DNA of 64,000 bases from Lithodes maja. Lineage: Eukaryota; Arthropoda; Malacostraca; Decapoda; Lithodidae. The notes under the pieces were generated by a model, which did not search any database, was not told where the DNA came from, and was given only the letters and a program-made list of their open reading frames with translations. Shown here piece by piece: positions 20,371 through 32,000 of this stretch. Made by a program: the position numbers and the translations under genes. The stretch is taken from assembly GCA_037953745.1 (NCBI GenBank), contig JBAKBP010010430.1:1-64000 (forward strand), written 5' to 3'. The first letter of the stretch is position 1. Each line of letters begins with the position of its first letter.

Positions 20371-22171
20371 TGTGACGTCTACCAGCGTGGGCAGAATCGC
20401 CTCTCGTTAGCCACTAGCGCTCGCCAGGGACATCGAAATGGGCTATAGTTATCCGAGAATGTTGTTCTTTCTTTCCTTGTGCTTGCATTGTCACAGACAG
20501 TCCAGTAGTGGTCTTTGTTTTCGTCTGTGACAACAGGAAGTATTTTATATCATTAGTAGAATATAAGATGCATGGTGTAAAGTTAAGGAGAAAGAGCGAT
20601 AGAGGCAGCGCGGTGGTAGTATGTGCGTGTGTATGTATGTGCTGCCTCCCTCTCTCGGAGGAGTTTTCCCGCTCGCGCGTGGGATTTCCCGCGCCCTTGA
20701 TTGGCTGGCGGTTCCTGGCGCGTCCTAGGGGCCTGCTGCCTTGTGACTGATTGGCCGACCATCGCGCCCTTGCGGGCTCCTGTGTAACTTGCCTCCTGCA
20801 TGAGGGTCCACAGGAGCTTTTCTCCTCAGGACAGGCTTGGCGTGCATGCTTCTAACATCCCTTTGCATACTCTCTCCCGATCACCCCCTTTACCACTGTC
20901 TCTCTCTCTCTGACCTTCTTCTTTTCCATTGCTTCTCACCTTTATTCAATTACTTGTCCCCTTGGGTTCTGCATACGGTTTCCATAGCCGGCCCATTATA
21001 TTGTATTGTATTTACATGTACTTAGAATAGGTTTTGAGGGTTCTTAGTTAGTAGAGGTTGGGATCTTAGTGTGTCTCCATTATTGATTTAGTGTTTCTGC
21101 TCTTTTATTTAATGCTAGACTGGGATAAGGTAACTGTAGTCGTTGTCCCCGATGTGTGTATGGTTTGCTTATACCTACACGACTTCGACCGGTCCTGTGT
21201 TGTCTTTTCGCTTGCGTCCATTACGAGTGCAGCATTGTGTTGACTGAGGGTTTTGGCCTGTTCCAGTTCCACACTTTTCTGCCTCTTTGCTTGTCTTTAG
21301 AGGGTCGCCAGGATAGAACCAGATACTTGTGATCTGGATCTATCAAGAGAGCACCCTAGTCAATTAACGTAACTTAAAGGATGCAGTCTTAAGGACATCG
21401 CTAGGCTAAGAGCCTGCCTTGCTCAACCACAGTTCTTTACCTAGAGTATTCCAGCTAGACATTACTAATCGAGTAGACACTTATTAGTATTTAATATAAG
21501 CTCTTTGATATGTACGCATTATTATTCACAGCATTTATTAGTCTAGGTTGTTGTTGAGTTGCACAACTATAGCAGACTGTTTCGTTGATGAGGAAGTACT
21601 TCTTTTAGTGTCGAGCATTGCTACCGTTGCGCATTTATAGTATTCTCGTGTCAGTTAACATTATATGTCCTATCTTTTAGTGTATTCCATTTACACGTGT
21701 GGTGTCCTGCCTCCTGCCTTTATATAGTTTAAGATACGAGCATCTTATGAGCATCAGACTTTCTTCAGAAGTTTCCAGGTCTATGCTGTAGGACTATACT
21801 TCACTTTCTTTCAGATAGGAGGGAAGAGTTTATTGTTGTTTAGAGTAACTATATTGAAGCATCTTTTTATTGTATTAAATCTTGCAGTGATTTAATTGAT
21901 CTTTTCATAGATTCCTTTTTATGCATTTTAACGTAATTTGCATCTTGTTTGTTATCAGGCTATACCAGTGTGGGTTAACCTGAAGTAGAGTACATTTATG
22001 CCCAGTTAAGGATACCCCGCTATCGCAGATTAACTCTGGAGGGTATTGGTGTTTTTGTTCACCGGCATATAAGTTCGAGGGTTTGGATCTAGTGTACCGT
22101 TGTTGCATAGTGCCCTATTACTAGTCCAATCATTAAGTGCCCTTGTTTTATTCGTAGCCCCGGTCGTAACA
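20371..22171 (+). repeat. e1 5' LTR
   Basis: 1,801 bp, TG...CA ends, followed by AA and the primer-binding site. It contains the 55-nt structured motif at 21302-21356 and a GCGAGC-type motif near its start (20413-20429) resembling one in the MITEs. Short ORFs inside it are not credible genes. Confidence 0.9.
21302..21356 (+). promoter_or_regulatory. Conserved 55-nt structured LTR motif (e1, 5' LTR)
   Basis: Outer helix GGGT (21302-21305) pairs with ACCC (21353-21356). The internal loop is CGCCAG on the 5' side and AAGAGAGC on the 3' side. The inner helix is GATAGAACCAGAT (21312-21324) with ATCTGGATCTATC (21332-21344), containing one A-A mismatch. The 7-nt loop is ACTTGTG. The same 55-nt layout occurs in three other LTR families here, with compensating changes in both helices. 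In mid-LTR it would probably fall in the transcript leader. Function unknown: packaging, dimerisation, translation or a protein site are all possible. Confidence 0.75.
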
Positions 22172-22173
22172 AA

Positions 22174-22184
22174 TGGCGACCTTG
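22174..22184 (+). promoter_or_regulatory. e1 primer-binding site
   Basis: TGGCGACCTTG starts 2 nt after the LTR end. The first 8 nt (TGGCGACC) would pair with a tRNA 3' end GGTCGCCA, as in some animal arginine tRNAs. The tRNA identity is an inference. The same 11-mer follows the 5' LTRs of e2 and e3. Confidence 0.65.
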
Positions 22185-22410
22185 TATAGTATCTTATCTT
22201 AGTCATCATACCAAATGAACTAAGAAATAATTGCAGGATTTTTGGACATTTGTTTTTTGAGTAATATATTGGACACGTTGGAATTTTTTTTTTGGCAACG
22301 TAGTATAGCACTTGAGTTGTCTTCAAGCATTTTTTTGAGTGAATAGTGCTACATGAGAGTTTAGGTACTTTTTTTTTTTTTATAAACGTTGAGAATTTTC
22401 GGTGGACACT

Positions 22411-25400
22411 ATGTCGAACGACGGATCAGTGCACAGTGAGAACACAGTATGGGAAGCAGGCTCTGAGGTGCAGAAGCTGGGTTTGATAGAAGGCATTAGA
22501 GTAGTAACTAGTGAGGAGGATGCAAGGAAGTTTCTGGAGATGCCTATTACTGTTGACCGGGTGTCGGGGATTGATCGGTATGGTCTCCAGTGTTTGGCCA
22601 TGGTCATGGGGCATGTTGGCACTAGCATCATGACGAGAACTTACCTGGTGGCCTGTGTGCTCGGTGGGGTGCGTGGGGCTTCGGGTGGAGCGGGAGCTGG
22701 GGCACCTTCGGCCCAGCCCCCATTCGACTCGATTCCTACCATGGCGCCCCCTCGGGCTCCGGAGACGCGGACATTCCTGCAGGCCGATAGTCACTGGCAG
22801 CGTGGTTTGCCCCTGGGTGGATCACTGAGTGGGACTCCAAATGTTGCATCTCCTCCCCCTCAAGGTTTAACTCCAGATATGATCTTCCAGCTTGAGATGA
22901 CTAAGCGGCAGCTGGAATTTGAGCTTGAGATGGCTAAGCTTAGGTTTCAGGCTGAGGAGAGAAAGGCCATACATGAGGCTGAGCTTCAGGTTGAGGCTAC
23001 GAAGTACTGTGCAGACATAGAGCTTGAGAAGTCTCGGGTGGAGTCGACAGGGCAGCGTCTCGGTTCTGGGAATCGAGGTCTTGATCAGTCTTTATCGCAC
23101 CTTCTTAAGTTAGTCCCTGCATTTGACGAGTCGGGTGTCACCGAGTTTTTCCTGCGTTTTGAGAAGAAGTGCCGGGAGCACCAATAGCCTGAGGTTAAGT
23201 GGGCAGCCCTTGTTTCCTCTAGGTTGGTTGGCAAAAGACTCAAGGCATATGATGCAGTGCCCTTGGAGTTTTGCATCAATTATGAGGTATTGAAGGAAGC
23301 TGTTCTGCGGGCGTACGAGTTACAACCAGAGACATATAGGTTGAAGTTTCGGGGTGTTACGAAGGGTCGTGAGTGCAATTTTCTAGAACATGCCCGGGAA
23401 CTGTCTGATGCATTGATAAATTGGCTGAGGTCAGAGAAGGTGACGACGTTCGAAGAGATTGAGCAGTTAGTCCTTCTAGAGCAATTTTGTAAATGCACAG
23501 GCGGCGACCTGACTTTGAACCTCAAAGAAAAACTTCCTAAAACTCTACAAGAGGCAGCTGAGATGGCTGACCTGAGAATGTCGCTGATTCGTGGGTGTGG
23601 GTCTGCACAACGGACCGATGCAGTTAACAAGGGGCGCAACACTCCACCCCCCCGAGTCAGTGATGCAACATTTAATAACGAAAGTAAGAGCAATGATACT
23701 AATTTTGATCACAAACCAAAAACCGTCCCGTTTAAGAAAGGTCAGGGCCCTTCCCCACCTCAGGGGAAGTCCAAGGGTGAAGTAGAGTGTTTTAAGTGTC
23801 ATAACAAGGGGCATTTTGCACGTTCCTGCCCTAGTAACCAACCTACAGCAGTCGTGCCTTTGGCTAGCAACATTGGGGTGTCTCTGAGGTCTTCTGCATT
23901 TAACCGGGGTGATATGTCAGATGCGGGGGCACAGCCAGTGAAGGAGTGTCTGGAAGGTTCGAAACCTGTCCGCGATGCTTTTTGCGACCATAGAGGGCGT
24001 GGCTGCGTGAGCTGGGCTGGTTGCAAGCATGGGTTGGAGTTGTTGCGTGATACAGGTGCATCCCAAACTCTGATGAAAAACTTTACAGGCCAACCTATAA
24101 ACGCGGCACGGGTAGTTGTGGTGCAGGGTATTAATGCTACACGGTCATACCCGTTGGTTCGAGTGGAGCTGGAGGTTGATGGTGTGACACGAGAGATAGA
24201 TGTTGGAATCGTAGAGAAACTGCCAGTAGAGGGCGTCGACCTTCTTCTCGGCAACGACTTTGCGGTGCCTACTTCTGAGGTTCCACCCTTAGTCGTTGCC
24301 GAGAGGGCAGCCGGCGTGAGTAGGGAGGGGCAGAAGTTGGTCGAGAGGTGTCAATTACAGCAGATGGCGTGTGTTGACACCCAATCTCGTGCATCTAAGG
24401 TGTCACAGCCTATTCCTCAGTCTCTAGACCAGCGGAGGAACGGTCGGAAGGAGAAAGCTAAAGTTGGGAGAAGTTTTGTGAGTTTTGGTCCAGCGGCTCT
24501 TCTTGGCGACTCAGTATTAGGACCAAAGATGAGCTCCGGAGTGGCCCCAGAACCTGTCCCCCCTAGGGACATGGTAGGGCGTGATGGCACTCCGTGACAG
24601 AGTAGTTCCCAGGTGGAGGAGAGTTGTGGGAACGGGGCTATTGATCTCGAGGACGGGGAGGCATGTCATGTGAACCTGTTAAAGGAGTTTGTGAAGCAAC
24701 AACCTGAGCAGCCTACTGTCCCTATGTTGGTCTGCAGCGGCCAAGGTGGAGAAGGAGAGGGGGGCAGTGGGGCTCAGGTGGAGGAGAGTTGGGATTGTCA
24801 TGTCTCTGTGGAGCAGTGGGCGGGGGAGACGAGCCAGGTGTCTGTGGAAGCGCTAGAGCACCTGCCTGAGCAGAAGTGTGCAGCGCTCCAGCCCCTGCTC
24901 GGTTTATACCCCACTGTTTGTGCCGAGCACCCAGGCCTCACAACTCATGCGGTGCATGAGGTTCCGCTGGCAGGTCACTTGAGTGTCAGTAGACCGTTGG
25001 CCTCGTTGTTTCAGTGGTTCAAGGTGGGCGACGAGGCTTTGGCATGGGTGTCAGGTCAGGGTTGACCCATGGCTGCCAAGGGTGGTGGTCACAATGAGGA
25101 CATTGAGCAGATTGGTGAGGTTGCCTGTGGAGTGGATGCGCCCGGTCGTCGCATAACCTCCCAATGCTGCTCTAGTAAGATGCAACAGCCCTACCATAGA
25201 CCGACTGTATCTGGCCATGTCGCTGAAGGCGCTGATGCTGCGCAGGCAGATGTAGTCGTAAGGAATGCGGGGGTGCGCATGTACGGTATCGGCGGGGAAG
25301 CCTTAGCAAATATGAACTATGGGAGTGACTGCACAGGTGGTACAGATTGTCCCTCTCATGACCTGGCTGTTCTAGGGACAAAGGTGGAGAAGGAGGGAGA

Positions 25401-26094
25401 CTATAGTTTAGAAGCTGCGGTCTCGGCTGGGTTGTGGGAGGGCACTAGGCATGTCGTTCTTCGAGATAAGTTGCAACCTCTTGTTCCTGAGCGCCAAGAT
25501 ATGTTGTTTACTAGGCTGTGGCAGTACATCCGCATGTTTGTTGCTTCTCCAGGCCTGATTTACGGGGTAGAATCTGACATGGAGGCTGGAGACAGTGCAA
25601 GGCTCAAGTTAGTTCCCCACCGTATTAATCCTGCTCAACAGCCTGTCGTGAAAGCAGAGCTAGACTACATGCGGAAAAAGGGTCTGAGGGATAAGGGATA
25701 TCGTGAGTGGTCGTTGCCAGTGAGTTTGCAACCTGAGTTGAGTGGCAAGATCTGTGTGTATGGTGATTGCAAGAGTGTGGAAGCATTATCCCTGACAGAC
25801 GCCTATCCATTACCTAGAGTTGATGACACCATAGACCGCATCGGGGCTGCCTTGCTCATCACGAAGGTAGAACTAGTGAAAGGTTATTGGCAGGCGCCGT
25901 TGCCGGAGAGAGCAAAGAGAAGTGCCAGTCTTGTGATGAACTGGGCAGTTTATCAGTGTCAGGTGTTGTTTTGCTGTCGGAACACAAGTTGGATGTGTGG
26001 CATGTTAAGGGCACTGATAATGTTTTGGCTGATTGTTTGTCATGGGAGGGTATGTTTGCAGGAGAACCCTCGCCGTTCAGTCAGTGTGTGTTGA
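22411..26094 (+). pseudogene. e1 Gag-Pol remnant lacking integrase and RT core
   Basis: One frame from ATG 22411 to 26094 is broken by TAG 23185-23187, TGA 24595-24597 and TGA 25063-25065. Recognisable blocks are a Gag start, a coiled coil (EMTKRQLEFELEMAKLRFQA), a SCAN-like capsid segment (LVLLEQFCKCTGGDLTLNLK), a CCHC knuckle (CFKCHNKGHFARSC) and a protease (LLRDTGASQTL). The sequence then jumps from the pre-integrase linker to CHVNLLKEFV, which in e2 and e3 follows the integrase GPY region, so the integrase is deleted. A piece resembling the H2C2 segment (VPLAGHLSVSRPLASLF) is misplaced after HPGLTTHAVHE. Part of RT follows (YPLPRVDDTIDRIG, LVKGYWQAPLPERAK), then an out-of-frame RNase H tail. 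This is a mosaic, non-autonomous derivative. Confidence 0.8.
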
Positions 26095-26477
26095 GAGTGG
26101 AGAAAAATCAGGCTTGCCCCTGTAGAGCAGCCGTCAAAAACAACATTAAAATAAAATAAAAAAATCACATACAAACTCTTTCTTTTTGATAGTTAATTGT
26201 AAGTTGCCAATGTTATAGCTAAAGTCCTAAGTTGAACCTGTCTTTCACTTAGTAGGCTGGGCTCTGTGAAGCTCGCTCTGGGAGCATAGCATGCTAAAAT
26301 TTATTATACTATTGTGTTTGGGAGGGGTTATAAGATTTTCTTTATGCTAAAATGTTGTTTTGTTTATGATTGAGCTTTGCATTTCATTTCTGGTGGAGTG
26401 GCTAGGTGTGGCGGGTCTTGTCGGCATTCTTCCTTGTCAGATATAGTGCTCGCCTAATGTTGAGCGTCCTATATCTT

Positions 26478-26485
26478 GGGCGGGG
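26478..26485 (+). promoter_or_regulatory. e1 polypurine tract
   Basis: GGGCGGGG lies directly before the 3' LTR, at the position of GGGGGAGG in e2 and e3. The C interrupts the purine run. Confidence 0.6.
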
Positions 26486-26901
26486 TGTGACGTCTACCAG
26501 CGTGGGCAGAATCGCCTCTCGTTAGCCACTAGCGCTCGCCAGGGACATCGAAATGGGCTACATTTATCCGAGAATGTTGTTCTTTCTTTCCTTGAGCTCG
26601 CATTGTCACAGACAGTCCAGTGGTGGTCTTTGTTTTCGTCTGTGACAACGGGAAGTATTTTATATCATTAGTAGAATATAAGATGCATGGTGTAAAGTTA
26701 AGGAGAAAGAGCGATAGAGGTAGCGCGGTGGTAGTATGTGCGTGTGTATGTATGTGCTGCCTCCCTCGCTCGGAGGAGTTTTCCCGCTCGCGCGTGGGCT
26801 TTCCCGCGCCCTTGATTGGCTGGCGGTTCCTGGCGCGTCCTAGGGGCCTGCTGCCTTGTGACGTATCGGCCCGTGATTGGCCGACCATCGCGCCCTTGCG
26901 G
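26486..26901 (+). repeat. e1 3' LTR, first part
   Basis: Matches 20371 onward until the e2 insertion. It has an extra ~11-bp segment (around CGTATCGGCCC at 26862) that is absent from the 5' LTR. The last 4 bp, GCGG, are the e2 target duplication. Confidence 0.9.
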
Positions 26902-28795
26902 TGTGAAGCTTCTGCATAGTAGCCACGTGCGGGCATGCGCGCGCGTCGGCTGCCCAGCCGTTTAGAAACCGGCTGGTGGCAGCCGGTCGGCAGGCTTTTC
27001 CTTAGTATATATCCTACGACAATGTAACTAATGTCTGCGATATTCTTATGTTGTTTCACAGCTTGTAGCTGCCCTTATTCTTAACCAACACATCTTAGTA
27101 TATTTTATTCTCGATAGTTGATTGTTTCATTATAATATGTAAGATGTAAGTCTAGTGAGGGCGGGAGGAGACGAGCGGGAGAGAGAGACCGGCTTGGGAC
27201 GTTGCTTCGCTTGCCAGCTTGGGACGAGCCTGAAGCGTTGCCATATGCATTTGATTGCAACGTTAGGCATAGTTTCGACTCACGCACGGGGTAGAGGATT
27301 TTGACCCGGCAACTGTGTTGAGTGTTGCCAAGCATGGGATGTATTCTGCATGCCTAGGGCGGGGTCCAGACAGATTCAAGACTCAGAGCTCACCTCACTG
27401 TCGTACCCTTCGGACCCCCTTGATATCTATCCCTCTCAACCCCACTTAGAAACTTTCTCTTTTACTTTGTATACCTTCCTCCCACTACTTCACCAATCTA
27501 TTTAATTATCCCATCCCCTTGATAGACCTTATATCTATTATTGTATTAACGACGAGCTCTCAGATAACTAGATAGGATTTTGGGCCTTATGCAGAGATGT
27601 AATTGTTAATGAGACCTAGGAAGCTTTTTTGTTGTCTCATATTTGGTGGTTTCATGCTTGCTAGTGTGTTCTTGTGTCAGGTTAGCAGGGGCTAGACCGG
27701 AGGGGAGGCTTTTTGCGATCCTTTAAGTAAAGTCTGCTGGTGCGAGTCCTGTGGACCCGCACGACTTTACTAGGATACCCGTGGGAGTCTGGGGGCATTT
27801 TCTTGTCTGTGTCCCTGTGTGTCTAGTGTTGTGTTGTGTGAGGGCCCTTGCCTAGTTCACTCAGCACTGCGCTAGCACGTCTTGCTTTTGTTTTAGGGTC
27901 GCCAGGAGAGAGTCAGATACTTGCGATCTGAGTCTCTCAAGAGAGCACCCTTTCAATTAGAGTAATTTGGCGCACAGACTTGGGAACGTCCCTAGGCTAG
28001 AGCAGGTGGCTCAGCCCGGGTATCCGAAGCCTATATCCTTCCGGCTAGACCTCTGCCACCTGGCAGATTAACAGCTAGGGGTTTATCATCTCTGTATGTT
28101 TGTTATTGTGCCACAGTTTACCGTTTTTGTGAGCATTGTGAGTCAGGGTGTGGCTTAGAGACTCTGTCCGAGCAGGCTTGCCTGACTAAGAGCGAGAAGC
28201 ACACCTGTATGTGGTTATGTTGCGAGTTGCTGCCTTTATTTAATTATACCTATGCCATTATACACTGTAGGTCCTATCACTAGTATTTATTCCTGCTTAT
28301 GAGTTAAGAGTTCTCTAAATCCGTAACATACTTTCTTTGCTAAGCATCAGATCCTACAGTAGCCGCATGCAGTTTAGAAACCCGCATCTTGTCTACCGAT
28401 ACGATGTTTTGAGGACTGTTTGCTTTCACCTTCTTTCACGCAGGGGTGATTAGTTGTATTAATTAACGTAACGTTAAATGTACTTTCTTCTAGTTTGTTA
28501 TTAAATTGTTTCTGCAATTTAATTCCGTTATCTATCTTTTCCTTGAAGCTTTAAGTCAACTTAATTGTGTGATCTTTTATATAGCCTGCTTGACTATCAG
28601 CAGTCTATAGTGTGTGCACCCTGTAACCGAGTCATAGGATACATCGTTGTCCAGGCAGGACTCTTGACGGTTTAGGGTGGTTTGTTGCCTGGGTTTATAG
28701 ATAAGGGTTGGATCTAGCGTTTTCCGTTGTTGCTTGTTGCCGCATACCTAGTCCAATAGAAAGAGCCCAGTGTTTATATATCCCAGGACGTAACA
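26902..28795 (+). repeat. e2 5' LTR
   Basis: 1,894 bp, starting TGTGAAGC (the 3' LTR has TGTGACGC) and ending CGTAACA. It carries the structured motif at 27896-27950. Confidence 0.95.
27896..27950 (+). promoter_or_regulatory. Conserved structured LTR motif (e2, 5' LTR)
   Basis: Outer helix GGGT/ACCC, internal loop CGCCAG / AAGAGAGC. Inner arms GAGAGAGTCAGAT and ATCTGAGTCTCTC with a G-G mismatch where e1 has A-A, loop ACTTGCG. Relative to e1, position 3 changes T-A to G-C and position 8 changes C-G to T-A, with pairing kept. Confidence 0.75.
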
Positions 28796-28797
28796 AA

Positions 28798-28808
28798 TGG
28801 CGACCTTG
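28798..28808 (+). promoter_or_regulatory. e2 primer-binding site
   Basis: TGGCGACCTTG, 2 nt after the LTR, identical to e1 and e3. Confidence 0.65.
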
Positions 28809-29008
28809 CATAGGATTTACTGAACAGAGGAATATAGTGGTCATTTGTTTTGAGATTCCTTATGATTAGAGGAATACAGTGGACATAGTTTTTTTTTGGA
28901 GCAACCAATATAACACATTAAAAGACTTTAAATAACATTAGTATATACATACTTGCATAGGAGATAAGGCACATTCTATAACCGTGATAATTACTGCAGT
29001 ACACAAAC

Positions 29009-32000
29009 ATGTCTAATACATCAGAACACAGTGATGGGTCAGGTCACGATACGGGCTCGGAGGGAGAAAGACCTGAGGAGTGGCTAGTCGATAGCGAGGA
29101 GGGTGCTAGAATATTTTTAGAGGTGCCCCTTACCGCTGCCAGGGTGTTGAAGCTGAATAAGTATGGCTTAAAGTGTGTAGCAGGTCTTCAGGGTCACCAG
29201 GGTTTAAGTGGCATGAGGAAAGATCAGCTGAGGACTTTGATATTGGGTTTAGAAGGGAGAGACCTGGGTGGAGAGGCGACTGAGGGCCCCGGTCCCCAGC
29301 CCCCCCTCCACTCTACCCCCATATCAAACGTCAGGGTGCCTGAATTTAGTACATACCCCCAAGTTGATGGTCAATGGCAGCGTGGAATTAAATCACAGGG
29401 ACCCTCCCCATTAAATGCACCTTCCCCTCCTCAAGGGTTGACTCCAGATTTGTTGTTTCGGCTTGAGATGGCCAAGGTTGAGGCCGCCGAAAGACAGGTT
29501 AGTGTGCAGGCTGAGGTTGCTAGAGCTCAGGCTGAGGTTGCTATACGAAAGGCTGAACTGCAGGCAGAGTCTACTAGGTATCGGGCTGACAGGGAGCTGG
29601 AGAGATCTCGAGTGGAGGTAACAGGGTGAAATATTGGGGGAGGTAACAGACATCGGGACCAATCATTGTCGCACCTGCTTAAACTAGTTCCTGTGTTCGA
29701 TGAATTAGGTGTGGCTGAGTTTTTTATGCGATTTGAGAAGAAGTGTCAGGAACACCAGTGGCCTCAGGAAAAGTGGGCAGCATTAGTTTCATCAAGACTC
29801 CTAGGAAAGGGGCTAAAAGCGTATGATGCACTACCTTTAGAGTCCTGTGTAGTTTATGATGAGCTAAAGAAGGCTGTGCTACGGGCCTATGAGTTACAAC
29901 CAGAAACTTACCGCTTGAAGTTTCGGGGTGTTACTAAGGGTAAGGATAGTACCTTCCTAGAACACGCCCGGGACTTGTCTGATGCACTACGACATTGGCT
30001 GCGTTCTGAGAGGGCAGCTACTTTTGAGGAGTTGAGTGAGCTGGTTCTCTTGGAGCAGTTCTTCAAGTGCACAGGCGGGGACTTAACATTAAATATAAAG
30101 GAACAAAATCCTAGAACTCTCCAGGAGGCAGCAGAAATGGCTGATCGCCGACTGTCATTAATTCGAAGGTGCGAAGCAGCAGCTAGGAGTGAGTCAGGTG
30201 CAAAGGGTCGTACCCCTCCCCCTCCCAAGAATTTTGATACACATAAATACACAAAACCATGTAGCACTGACAATAAAACTGAACATAAACCAAATACCGT
30301 CCCGTATAAGAAGTCTAATGGTACCTCCCACTCCCAAGGGAAACCAAAGAGTAAAGAGTGCTTTGCATGTCACAAGGAGGGTCACTTTGCAAATGCTTGT
30401 CCGAACAAGCCACCAAACAAGGTTGTGTCATTGGCCCGCAGCATAGGGGTGTCGCCTATATCTTCTGAGTTTGCCAAGGGTAGTTCGTCAGAGGTTGGGA
30501 CACAGCCTGTGTTCAAGAGTCCGGAAGGCTCGAACCCTGTCCGCGACGTCTTTGGGGGTCATAGAGGGCATGGTTTTGTGAGGTGGGCTGGCGAAAGGCG
30601 AGGAGTTAAGCTATTGCGTGATACGGGGGCTTCTCAGACCTTGTTAAAGAACTTTACTGGTAGACCGATTAACGCTGCTCGGGTGGTGGTAGTTCAGGGG
30701 ATCAATGCTACGAAGTCCTACCCGCTGGTGCAGATGGAGCTGGAGGTGGGTGGTGTGGCGAAGGAGCTGGATGTAGGAATTGTAGAGAACTTGCCTGTTG
30801 GGGGCGTCGACCTCCTCCTCGGCAACGACTTTGCGGTGCCTGCTTCTAAGGTTTCACCCTTGGTCGTTGCCGAGAAGGCGGCCGACGTTAGTAGGGAGGA
30901 ACAGGAGTGGGTTGAGAAGTGTAGCGTACAAACCATGGCGTGTGTTGTGACGCGTTCTCAGACATCCGGAGCCTTGCAGCCACCACCTCAGTCTATCAAA
31001 CCGCGGAGGAAAGGTCACAAGAAAACGGGAAGTGTTGATCAATTGGAGAGTTTTGAGCCGGCAGTGTTTCTTGGTGACTCATTATTGGCACCTATGTTAG
31101 AGTCTGGAGAGGCCCCGGGGCCTGTCACCGCTAGTGCAGGTGCAGGGCAGGAAGAGACTCTGCGACAGCATCGTTATGCGCAGCGTGAGGAAAGGATGGC
31201 TCAGCGGGACATTGGAGGTGGAAATAAATTATTTAAGATGAACTTGGATAATCTCGCACCTGCTGATATATGTTCCTTGCAGCTGGAAGATCCTGAAGTC
31301 AGGGCGTGTGGTAATGGTGCTGTCGAACTGGAGAGCGATGGGGATGCGCAGCCTGGTGAGTTTTTCTTGTCCGAGCGGATCTTGCATCGGAGACATCAGG
31401 ATCCCAAGAAAAAGTGGGATGGCGGGTCAGGATTAGTGGACCAGTTAGTAGTACCGAGGGTGTGCCGTGAGAGCTTATTGAGATTAGCTCATGATGTGCC
31501 TTTGGCAGGGCACCTGGGGGCACGTAAGACGGAGGCAGCTCTGAGCAAGCTTTTCTGGTGGCCTGGGTTAAAGGCGAGTGTCGTGTCATGGGTGTCACAG
31601 TGTCACACTTGTCAAGTTGTTGGGAAACCCAATCAGGTCATCCCGAGAGCCCCGTTACAACCCATCCCTGTCATTGGGCCACCCTTCAGCAAAGTAGTTA
31701 TCAATATGGTTGGCCCATTGCCCCCCACTAGTGCCGGCAATAAATTTGTACTAACTGTAATGGATGTAGCAACACGGTATCCAGATGCTTACCCCATGCA
31801 CAACGGGATGGCTAAGACTGTTGTCAAAAACCTACTTGTCTATTTCCCTCGTTATGGCTACCCTCAGGAGATCCAGTCTGATCAGGGATCCAATTTTACT
31901 TCTGCTCTGTTTAAGCAGACCATGCAGCAACATGGGATAGTGTCTGTGGTGTCATCTGCCTACCATCCCGAGAGTCAGGGAGTTTTGGAAAGGTGACACT

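Noticed and set aside
20508..20750. 80-residue ORF repeated near 26620
   Set aside because: It lies inside both e1 LTR copies, and the two versions diverge without a coding-like substitution pattern.
21302..21356. Hammerhead or another known self-cleaving ribozyme in the LTR
   Set aside because: The CTGATGA and GAAA hammerhead core is absent, and I could not fit the conserved loops to the other ribozyme classes I considered. Left as an unclassified structure.
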